Assembly: GCA_001275005.1 (NCBI GenBank)
Contig: JWZX01003219.1
Span: forward strand, 1-41,903
Direction: 5' to 3'
From: Chrysochromulina tobinii
Lineage: Eukaryota > Haptophyta > Prymnesiales > Chrysochromulinaceae
Length of the DNA: 41,903 nucleotides
In this document: piece by piece, positions 26,301-34,668 of the stretch
How the letters are laid out: each line of letters opens with the position of its first letter
How positions within the stretch are numbered: position 1 is the first letter of the stretch
Made by a program: the position numbers and the translations under genes
Notes under the pieces: generated by a model
Seen by the model: only the letters and a program-made list of their open reading frames with translations
Database searches by the model: none
Told to the model about the DNA's origin: nothing

Positions 26301-28514
26301 GCTGCGCGCAAGCGCATCCAAGGCACAGTCGAGACAGGCAAACTCCGATGCCCAAAGGTCGAAAGGACGCTGATGCTTGAGCGGCCGCTCTACCCTCTCT
26401 TCGCGCAGATCCACCGCAACCGGCTCGCGGCCATGCTGATCTCTCCGTCGGTGCTAGGCTCGCTCTCGATGATCTGCGTCATCGGCTCGCAGCCCGAGCC
26501 GAGCACGGGCACGTACAAGCTGCGCGGTCAGGTAAGCAGCGGCGACGAGGTCTGGTACGCTTCTGTGCCGTATGAAGACAAGCTGCTCGAGGAAGAGTTT
26601 GAGCTGCCGGCCGTGCTGCGCAAGATTCGTCAGGAGAGCCGCAAGCTGGGCGTCAGGCGGCCACAGGTGGCCCTCTACTCAAATCCGCGTGGCTCCAATC
26701 CTGCCTTGCATGCAAGTGCTCACCACGACGCGCTTTCCCCACAGGTGGTCCTCTACTCAAATCCGCGTGGCTCCAATCCGAACGGCGTCGACTCGTGCAC
26801 CTCGTATCGCGAGCTCGAAAAGGTGGGGCGTGAGGGCGGCTCGGCGCTGAGCTGGCACGAGGCGGGCACACTCGACACGCCCGTGTCTGCCGATGTGAGC
26901 GTGCTGCTGCTGCGCAAGCCCAAACTGCTTATGTCCGGGCGCGTAGTCGCTCGCTTGCCGGCGTGTGTGGTGGTGCCTTCGCATCCAACGGCCGTTCGGC
27001 ACGGCGCGTCTGTGTGCCACGTCGACGTTGCCGAAAAGCCCGCGGCGGGCTGGTCGAAGGCGGAGCGCAACACTTACTACTTCCAATCTCTGCTGCGTGT
27101 GGGTGATGAGGTGATGACTGTGCTCAACGTGAGCACAGCCAAGGACTCGCGCGGCGACGCCGCGTGCCGTGTCACAGTGCAGCGGTCCACCAGGAGCGCT
27201 GCCTCGCACGAGCAAGGGGCGCACGCGCTCGCGCCCACGCACCTGGACGCCTCGGCGACGGAGGCTACGTGTGAGACCCCCGTCCAGTACGCACTCGATT
27301 ACACCGACAAGGCGGCCGCGGCATGCATTGAGCGCCATCTCGAGCACGCGCTCGCCGTGGGCGCCGACGGCACGTGGCTCGACAACATGGGACCGAACGT
27401 GTATGGCGCCAAGACGGGCACTGGGCTGTTACTGGGCAGCTATGACCTGCGCTACCCCACGGATGACGCCCCTGAACCATGCCTGAGCGAGATTACCGCG
27501 GCCAATCTCGAGGGTCCTGAGCCCGCGAAGAACGACGAGAACGCGAAGCTGTCGCGCGAGATGGCCGTGTACAAGTTCAAGTTGTGCCGCTTCTCGGCGA
27601 TGATCAACGCGCAGGCGAGCCGCACCTCGGCCGCCATCGCCGCGATCCATAAGATGCTCGGTCGCCGCCCCCTCGTGTACGGGAACGGGCTCAAGCACTC
27701 CTTTTACTGGACGGGCCACGAGGCGATGCAAGTGCGCACGCTGTACAAGCAAGCGGTCTCGTTGAGCTCCAAGGACGACCCTACCGAGCTCGCGCCGTTT
27801 GCGCCCAATGCGACCGAGAATGTGATCTTCTATAAGGTGCGTGGCACTCGCGATATGATGAGTCGCCCCCATGGCGCCCTCGACGGCTTCAACATGGAGT
27901 CGTTCTACGGCTTCATCGAGGTGGGCCACAAGTGCGCGAACTGGCCCACGGGAAAGGAAGTGTCGCGCGAATACTGCAATGCGCAGCTGGACCATCCACA
28001 GACGCACTTTTGGCACGCGAACGTGCGCATCTTTGCACACGCGGCGCAGCGCGGGCTGCACGCCCTCGCCAAGCTCGGCCAGGCGGGCTGGAAGACGGTC
28101 GGCCAGGAGTACCTACCACCGGATGAGCTTCATCGGTGGGTGCTCGCTGGCTACGCGAGCTTCTTGCTCGCCGTCGGGCGCAACAATGCGCTCACGCTCG
28201 GCATACACCCGTTCGCACGCGCCTTTAGCGACGGCGGCGGCACGGTCCAGCCGTGGATCCATCCAGTCTTCTACCTGGATCTCGGGATGCCGAACCACAC
28301 AGAGACGCTGCTGGAGCACTACCAGGTCAAGGGACATTCGACGTACTTGCGCCGGTTCGAGCGCGGCGTCGTGCTTTACAACCCCAGTGCGACCCTGGAT
28401 CGCGCCGTGCCCATAGGCGGCGCGTACACCGACCCTTGGGATGGCGCGTGCTCCAAGGTGCGTAGCTGGACGATCGGCGCCAACAGCGGCATGGTACTCG
28501 TCACAGTGCCGTAG
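23319..28514 (+). CDS. GT8 glycosyltransferase - sulfotransferase - glycoside-hydrolase-like fusion
   Basis: Starts at ATG 23319 with an N-terminal basic stretch and hydrophobic anchor (about 26-60), so probably a type II Golgi protein. Domain 1 (about 160-500) is GT8: RILFVDDDVV holds the DxD metal site, WNFGFNLMSL the mid motif, and LHYNGERKPW the His/Lys sugar-phosphate motif. Domain 2 (about 525-960) is a PAPS-dependent sulfotransferase: LLSGPRTGTEWL is the 5'-phosphosulfate loop, and YLYREPIAQYLSIQRGR the 3'-phosphate motif. Domain 3 (about 1060-1657) is beta/alpha-like with ADGTWLDNMGP and DGFNMESFYGF, recalling glycoside-hydrolase-like TIM barrels with Asp and Glu catalytic candidates. 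One extra base at 24119-24125 breaks the frame (WDKDP to KHASCANHL). Putative introns lie at 24367-24509 and 26667-26744. Corrected length is about 1,657 aa. Likely task: building or modifying a sulfated glycan. The first two domains are secure; the third is tentative. Confidence 0.85.
24324..24512 (+). repeat. 46-bp exon duplication enclosing a 10-bp satellite
   Basis: 24324-24369 and 24467-24512 are near-identical 46-bp copies (both end TTCTTCTCGCAGGCA) encoding FDV-TSVYDHFFSQA. Between them, 24371-24467 holds 9.7 copies of a 10-bp unit (TTGCGACTGA x3, then GTGCGACTGA x6 with one variant). The 143-bp offset is not a multiple of 3, yet removing one copy plus satellite (24367-24509) restores the downstream frame exactly. 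Splicing would use GC-AG (CAG/GCAATT donor), or GTGGGC at 24331 as a canonical GT donor. Confidence 0.8.
26661..26779 (+). repeat. 41-bp direct repeat bounding a 78-nt putative intron
   Basis: 26661-26701 and 26739-26779 match in 40 of 41 bases. Each copy has CCACAG/GTGG. The first copy provides the donor (GTGGCC at 26667), the second the acceptor (TTTCCCCACAG ending 26744), and TGCTCAC lies about 28 nt before the acceptor. Splicing removes exactly one copy plus 37 bp and leaves RPQVVLYSNPRGSNPNG. The 78 nt are in frame, so retention adds 26 residues. Confidence 0.75.
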
Positions 28515-29408
28515 AAGCGCGCAGCGCCGCTTCGTGATGGCGGCAGATGAGCCGCACGGATCCACTGACCCTTGAGAATCAGATCGTGCACGACGTGTGC
28601 CTCGGCGGGAGAAGCTCTCCGCACGCTCGATTGCCCATGCTGGAAGCACGCCATGCTCAAATGCGGTGCGTCGTACATTCTCCCGTTTAGCTCCGAGCTT
28701 CACGCTCCAGAATCTAGATAGCGGCCGCGATACCGCCGACAGAACCCCGGAGAGTCGGTCTAATACGTTAGTCTCGATATTACTTTGAGAGTTAGGACGC
28801 CCTGCGCTCGGCTGCTTGCGGTTCGCCGCGGGTGACTTACATTTTGGACGTGATTGTTAAACGTCCGTTATTTGTTTTTACTCCCGATCTCGCTTTTTTC
28901 CACTATTTCTATACGTACTTAATAACTAAAATAATACCGAACGCGTTCTCTCGCTCCTCCAGACTCCACTGACCATTCGGGGACGGGACGCGATCCAACG
29001 GGAAGAACGGCAACGCAGATAACCCAAAATTTCGATAGGCGTGGCGCGGCGTGAGCGGTGAGGTCACATTTATTTTATCGTACGGTATGTCGGCCGCGTA
29101 TAATGATTAATGTATAAACATAAAATATTAATGCGACGATATCACCTCGCGAATAGAATCATGCGATACCAATGGGTATCGCAGCGAACCCAGGCAGGAA
29201 AGTCGCGCGCAGCTCATCGATGCACAGACCGGCCAGCGGCCGGGCCTTGAAGCATGCTTTGAAGGCCTCACCAGCACGCTCTCTCCCTGTGTCGCCGGCC
29301 CAACCCCTAGCCAGTACGACGTCCATCTTATCGTTCTGGCTCCCCGTCTCAAACTTCCGAGGGGCACGATCTCACGAAGATACCCTGCTTCGTCCTCAGG
29401 CCGCGAGC
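28515..29408. other. Long convergent intergenic region
   Basis: This 894-bp stretch lies between two converging genes. The part at about 28835-29160 is clearly AT-rich (for example AATAACTAAAATAATACC and TATAAACATAAAATATTAATG) with runs of T. No open frame looks like protein and no repeat or RNA gene is recognised. Confidence 0.5.
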
Positions 29409-31125
29409 TTACTTGGCCTTGTGCGCCTTGATCATGGCGATAGCCTTCACACCCATGAGGTCAGTGAGCTCGGACGCGTCATAGTAGTCCGCATCGGGCA
29501 CATCTGCGAGGGTCTTCTCGCCGCCGCACACGGCCTGGAAGGGCGAGATGCCGACGCACGAGCAGTTGAACTCACCAACGACGTACTCGGTGTCCACGCC
29601 ATCCGTGCGCGCGAACTCGGGATCCTTGGGGATGTAGTCCGCAGTCCAGATCAACGGAAGGGGCTGGCCGTCGAGGTCGAGCACCTTCATGAGCTGCGGG
29701 ATGTCCTTCATGAGCTTAGCAAGGAGGTCAGCGTACTTGGGATCGGACGGCTCGTAGTACGTGTACTCCGAGTTGCCGCCAACGGCCGAGAGGCCACCGC
29801 CGGTCGGCTTCTTGTGGATGATCTTCTGGCACGTGTCGCCCGCCATCAGGATACGCACCTCGCCCTCGGAGATGCGCGGGAGCAGGCGCTGGTCGACGAG
29901 CTGACCGCCGGCCGCCTTGCCGCCATCCAGGTACTTGCCCGGGAAGACCGAAGACCAGTTGCCTGCGTCCACGTCCACCAATGGCACATCAATCACGCAT
30001 TATGAGCGCAGGAAGGTGTGTGGGGAAAACGGAGAGAGGGCATGTGGGCGGACTTGCAAGGGGGAAAGGGGGGGAACCCCCAGAGGGGTAGGGGGAGGGG
30101 GAGTTGGCGCCGAGCGGGCTGGCTGTAGCTGCAGCCCGCCTTGCTGCCCCGCGCGCGGCGCGACCGATCGGGCGCAGCGTACCGGCCTTCGCCTTGTTGT
30201 CGGGGCCGTTGATGCAGAACTCGAGGAACTCGCCGACGGTGTGGTACTCGATGTGGTTGTCGTTCATCTCCATCAGCTTGAGGTACTCGCCGTCCGTGAG
30301 CGATTTCTCGCCGTACGTCTTGCAGTACTTGCCCGAGCACAGCCAGCACAGCCAGATGCCCTCGCCCGCGGAGCCGCGGTTCTGCTTGATCACGCGCGGC
30401 TGGAAGGCGCACGTCTTCTTGAAGCCCGTGATGAGTTCCTCCGCAGTATAGTAGGCGAGGGTGTCGCGCAGGCCGCAGCCCATGTTGGCGATCTTGACAA
30501 GCGCATCCTTGGCGCCCATCTTGGTCTGCACATCGGGCGACGACCATACGATGCCACCCTTGGAGATGAATTCGTTCATGAGCGTGTCGAAGCGCTCCTG
30601 GGTGCCGGGGAGGGTCTTCTGCGAGAGCTGGCCCGGGTTGATGCGCACAATGAGCGCATCGTACTTCATCGACATGACGAGCTTGGCAAACTCGGCGTGC
30701 TTGGTGTCGTAGTACTTGATAATCTCGCACGCCCCACCCGCCTTGATCACGCCGTTCGCGATCGGGAGCGAGTCAATGCGATGGCCGTTCGGGCCTTTGT
30801 CCGTGCCACCGTTCTTGGCACCGGGGATGTTGAACTCGACGACGCAGACCTTGGCGGCCGGGTCAGCCGGCGACGGCATGAGCTCGTTGTAACGCGGGCC
30901 CTTGGCCGCGGGCGCGGCCGTCGACAGAGCGGCGAGCAGTTTCTTGGCCGTCGCATCGTCGATCTCAATCTTGAGGCACTCGTTGGCGTAGCCGGTGTAG
31001 CCCGCGGCGATACCGACGGCAGCGGCCGCGGCGCCGACGAGGGCACGGGGGCGAGCCGCCGAGGCGGCGGTCGAGAACGAGCGCACGCCCGCCTTGGAGA
31101 AGACACGCGATGTTGCGCTGAACAT
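29409..31125 (-). CDS. Mitochondrial ATP-grasp-like enzyme, 498 aa
   Basis: I chose the ATG at 31125 (MFSATSRVFSKAGVRSFST), a classic mitochondrial presequence; an in-frame ATG at 31173 adds 16 residues. A Gly/Ala hydrophobic stretch follows (LVGAAAAAVGIAAGYTGY). The catalytic part resembles ATP-grasp ligases: RVIKQNRGSAGEGIW is the nucleotide-binding Lys and Gly loop, VDQRLLPRISEGEVRILMAGD the hinge strand, and VVGEFNCSCVGI the Glu/Asn metal site. Before it, INPGQLSQKTLPGTQERFD and GGIVWSSPDVQTKMGAKDAL recall a bacterial family of uncharacterised ATP-grasp proteins. A 220-nt intron (29963-30182) splits it; splicing joins KAG to NWSSVFPGKYLDGG. The substrate is unknown; the family joins carboxyl and amino or thiol groups using ATP. 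It is divergent from the secreted glycoprotein. Confidence 0.72.
29963..30182 (-). other. 220-nt GT-AG intron in the ATP-grasp gene
   Basis: The donor G/GTACGC is at 30182 and the acceptor GTGGACGCAG ends at 29963. The length is not a multiple of 3 and the intron has an in-frame stop, so splicing is needed to join the two open frames. The junction is phase 1 (G + GC gives Gly). It contains a G-rich run (about 30060-30105 on the plus strand). No boundary repeat is seen. Confidence 0.75.
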
Positions 31126-31590
31126 GTTTGCGCCGCGGACCTGCACACTTCTGCCACGTGGAATCGCGGTCATATCTGTCTACTTGAGCTCATCGGAATT
31201 TCTCATCTATTTTAATAATGCGGAATTCTACAACTGCTGCTGCTGCGGAATTCTGCTGCTATTGCTGTTCAACACAACGCGGCACACGCACCGGACCCCA
31301 AGCACGAGGGCCTGTTGCTAGGACGGAGGTGTGGCCGACACAACCCGTGCTAACATGTTTCTGCCACGTGTGGAATCGCGGTAATCTCTGCAGCTGTTGA
31401 ATCTCGTCTATCAATAATGCGGAATTTTTCAACTTACTGATTAGCTTTTCTGTGCGGAGCGCCGCAACGAGCGTTTCATAGAATGCGTGCTGAACTGGAA
31501 ACGTCTTTGATGTTGCTTTGCTTGCTTGCGTGTTGGGAGATTTCTCGGACGCTCGTTCACACCGAAGTGACGAATTCCTCGCAACATAAC
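31126..31590. promoter_or_regulatory. Divergent upstream region with duplicated G-box block
   Basis: It lies between the ATP-grasp gene (minus) and the secreted glycoprotein (plus). Two direct copies of a block lie at about 31149-31236 and 31359-31434. Each begins TTCTGCCACGTG, followed by GAATCGCGGT (two bases inserted in copy 2), and ends AATAATGCGGAATT. CACGTG is a G-box/E-box palindrome. Short GCTGCTGCTG and GGAATTC repeats also occur at about 31221-31260. Confidence 0.5.
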
Positions 31591-34230
31591 ATGCGGCGCT
31601 CCCTGGCGAGGAACGCGCATAGTCCAATTTGGCTGGCATGGCTGCTGCTTCCGTCCGCCGCAGTCGCTCAGAACTGCACGTTGCAGGGCCTTTGCCCGCA
31701 GTATTTGAATATGTCAGCATACTGGGGCGAGGGGTGGGAGGAGCCTGTGACTCGGAATCTCGTCTACGACGCGCTGACGGTGGAGTTGGACGAGACTTCC
31801 GCGTTAATATACCCGAATTTGAACGACGAGTTGTTCGACTTCATCAGTTTCGAAGCGGGAACTGGACCTTTCGAAAGTTTGATGCACGATCCCTACACCC
31901 GCGTCCGTGGCAACGAATACTTTCAGGCACAACCTCTGCAAAGTTGGACACCACGCCACGACGCTGTGCAGCATGGGCACTTCATGCTCTACGAGGTGAA
32001 TGCCGAGGTCACGGACTTGGGCGTGGGCAATACGATGGAGGACTTCTCCTTTCAAATCACGTTCGACACGCACGTACACCCCGACTACGAGCAGGGCGTG
32101 GCACTCAACTATGATTCCAACAGCACGGTACGCTTCACGCTATACGAGTCGCTGTACATCAATGCGAGCTGGGATGCGGCGACGTCGAGCTACTTGGACT
32201 GGACTCGACCTCTGCCCGACTTGACAAACCCGGGCACGTTTCTAAACATGTTGAACCCGAACGAGAAAGTCTCAGTCACGCTTTCAGGCGGTAACGACTG
32301 GGACGTCGAGACACGTCGCCATCGGTTGACGTGGGGGTTTGGCAACAACGGCGCGGGCGTGCTGAATGCCGATTGCACGAAGCGTCCACTTCTACGGGCG
32401 CTGTACATTGGCGTGCAGTGCCTCTCGGGCTTCGCTTTCCCGCAGGGAGCGTGCACGGCTGACATGACCATCCGGCCGCAGCTTTACGACTGCCGGGCCT
32501 ACTGCCCATTTACGGTCGAGGTGCGCGCGATCCCGCGGCGTCTCACGTCCGATGTGCCGGTGCGGACGCTCGTGGGGCCGGGCCAGTGGCAAACGTTTGA
32601 GGTCGTCGTGGGCGAGTACGACTTGTTGGAGCTGACCATCGACCGCGCGGACTATGACAACACCACGTACCCCGAGTCGTGGCAGGACGGCTTCAGCGGG
32701 CGCGCGTGGCTGAGCAAGGGCAGCTGTATCCGCGGCGCGACCCTTGTCGAGACGGAGCACTTTGGCTACTGCCCGCATGGCAACAGCTATGCCAACCACA
32801 TGTGCACGCACGAGCGCAACTGGTCCATCGATGTTGTCTTCCCGCCCAGCCAATTGGCTGGAGGGCCCAACGCCACGTACGTGCTCGACGTGCACGTCGC
32901 GCCGGAGCTCGGCGTGCTCGACGATCGGGGATACCAGGCGCAGCTTGCAGACCTTGCGCGCGAGTACGAGCTGCTCGAGAACTCGTTGCACTACCCCACA
33001 CAGCTGCAGATCCGCGCTCGTATTGCTGCTAAGCAAGCCGTCGCCACCATGCTCAACAAGGCGAACGCGGACTGGCGGCGGCGCTGGCTGATGCGCATGT
33101 GCACGTCGCCGGCGGAGGCGGGCACGTACTACCTCACGATCTGGGGCAATCCGGCCATGGACCTGCAGGCTCACTCGGGTACGTTTTTGGTGAGGATGCA
33201 CAACCAGCACTTTGATCGCTCGCCGCTCGCCGATGGCATTGGAAGGCGAGGCTGCCTTAAGCGGGGTGGCTCCGAGAGCTACGTGCTGATGAGCATGCCA
33301 GGGTCCGAGCGCTCCTCGCTCGCGCTCGCAGAGGTGACGAGCTACCGTGTGAACACGCCGACCAATTTCCCAACGGCGTTCACCCTGCGGCGCGGCGCGG
33401 CGCCGACGGCGACCGTGTTCGATGTGAAGGTTGTGTACCCCCAGCCGATGAGGATCGCCATGTCGGCGTGCAACGTTGACGAGGCGCAGGCGTGGCATCT
33501 GAAGGTGAGCCTCGATCCCACGGTCAGCGCGACAGAGATCTACTTCACCCTGACAGCGACGCTCGAGGATGCGACGCATGCCCTCGGCGACTCTCTGAGC
33601 GGCTTCGTGTGCTGCGACCAGTACAAGTACTACGCGTTCACGAGCGTCCACGAGCGCGTTGCACCCTCAGTGGCCATGAACGTCACCTCTGGCCGGCTCA
33701 AGGCCATCTACTGGCGGTACGACTCGTGCCCTGTCGAGCCGAGGCACGTAGTCAGCGGGAGCTGCATAGGCTGGTGTATCGTCGACTGGTACCGCATCTT
33801 CTCCAGCAACATCGGTACACCGCGCTTCAAGTCCTCCTCGACGCTCACGGTGCCGTATGGCATGGGCGAGCTGCCCGACAAGCGACGCGGTGGCCGCTGG
33901 TATCTAGGCATCCAGGCGCTGGAGGGCCCCGCGACGTTTACGGCGATTACCACGTACAAGGGGCCGCCTCCCATCGTCGGGCAGAACGGCCTTCCTCTGC
34001 ATCCGGTCTCGGGCGGGATTTACGGGGCAAGTGGGTGCAGTCGGCTCGACCCCTACTGTCCGCCTGAGGACCCAGCTGATCGGTACCGAGACCTGGGCAC
34101 CAGCTCGGCACGGCGGCGGCTCGCGGGTGGCTCATGCTTCCTTCTGACGACGCTGCTGAGCATCGCGTTCAGCCTCTGCCTCAGCTGCAGTCGAGTCGGA
34201 TTGCGATGGAGGACACGCGGTCGTTTGTAA
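31591..34230 (+). CDS. Large secreted or GPI/membrane-anchored glycoprotein, 879 aa
   Basis: No family recognised. I chose the ATG at 31591 (MRRSLARNAHS) because it starts a textbook signal peptide (WLAWLLLPSAAVAQ-N). The ectodomain of about 820 residues is beta-rich with many Cys pairs and N-glycosylation sequons (NCT, NMS, NST, NAS, NTT, NWS, NAT, NVT). It seems to contain repeated domains of the pattern C-x-YY-hydrophobic strand (AGTYYLTIWGNPAM; RWYLGIQALEGPATF), like bacterial PPC or jelly-roll adhesion modules. The middle has a helical insert (YQAQLADLAREYELLEN). The end, GGSCFLLTTLLSIAFSLCLSC, is a hydrophobic segment with a short basic tail: a membrane anchor or GPI signal. A role on the cell surface or scale coat is possible but unproven. 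Confidence 0.75.
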   Translation: MRRSLARNAHSPIWLAWLLLPSAAVAQNCTLQGLCPQYLNMSAYWGEGWEEPVTRNLVYDALTVELDETSALIYPNLNDELFDFISFEAGTGPFESLMHDPYTRVRGNEYFQAQPLQSWTPRHDAVQHGHFMLYEVNAEVTDLGVGNTMEDFSFQITFDTHVHPDYEQGVALNYDSNSTVRFTLYESLYINASWDAATSSYLDWTRPLPDLTNPGTFLNMLNPNEKVSVTLSGGNDWDVETRRHRLTWGFGNNGAGVLNADCTKRPLLRALYIGVQCLSGFAFPQGACTADMTIRPQLYDCRAYCPFTVEVRAIPRRLTSDVPVRTLVGPGQWQTFEVVVGEYDLLELTIDRADYDNTTYPESWQDGFSGRAWLSKGSCIRGATLVETEHFGYCPHGNSYANHMCTHERNWSIDVVFPPSQLAGGPNATYVLDVHVAPELGVLDDRGYQAQLADLAREYELLENSLHYPTQLQIRARIAAKQAVATMLNKANADWRRRWLMRMCTSPAEAGTYYLTIWGNPAMDLQAHSGTFLVRMHNQHFDRSPLADGIGRRGCLKRGGSESYVLMSMPGSERSSLALAEVTSYRVNTPTNFPTAFTLRRGAAPTATVFDVKVVYPQPMRIAMSACNVDEAQAWHLKVSLDPTVSATEIYFTLTATLEDATHALGDSLSGFVCCDQYKYYAFTSVHERVAPSVAMNVTSGRLKAIYWRYDSCPVEPRHVVSGSCIGWCIVDWYRIFSSNIGTPRFKSSSTLTVPYGMGELPDKRRGGRWYLGIQALEGPATFTAITTYKGPPPIVGQNGLPLHPVSGGIYGASGCSRLDPYCPPEDPADRYRDLGTSSARRRLAGGSCFLLTTLLSIAFSLCLSCSRVGLRWRTRGRL

Positions 34231-34668
34231 TAGCTTAGAGCGTACCTCCAGGTGGAACAGTATAGCTGTATAGGTTGCGCGGTAGGCTCGCCGTACACTA
34301 CAACTTGGTGACACCACGCCCCTCCCGGGGTTGTCGCGCGCGCACTCACCAGACTGCATGTGTAGCTCTGATGAACAGCAAGTCAAGTCAAACACGCGAC
34401 CAAGCTCACCCTCGTCCCTCCCCCACTCCCCCCACAACCCTCACTGGTGCTCACGCACCACGCAAGAGTGACCCCGGATTTCACACGACACTCGAGACAT
34501 ACATGTACTGACCTGGCAGATGTCCCCAGCCCCCTTCCGAATCGCCCCCCCCCTTCGTACGGCCGCGGACGTGAGCAATTTTCTGTGGAATGTCTTCATT
34601 TTTTTTTGTATGTTTACGGCAAGTTTCGTTCTGTGTGCTTTCATGGACGATTGCTGAGCACCTGGCCT
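34231..34668. other. Intergenic region upstream of beta-helix gene
   Basis: These 438 bp have no convincing gene. They contain a pyrimidine-rich block (about 34390-34445), a run of nine C (about 34544-34553) and a T run (about 34600-34609). This homopolymer-rich stretch probably holds the promoter and 5' leader of the next gene. Confidence 0.45.

Noticed and set aside
15865-34230. Homology between the 402-aa membrane protein and the 879-aa glycoprotein
   Set aside because: Both are beta-rich, Cys-containing and secreted, but I could not find a shared motif long enough to claim a family.
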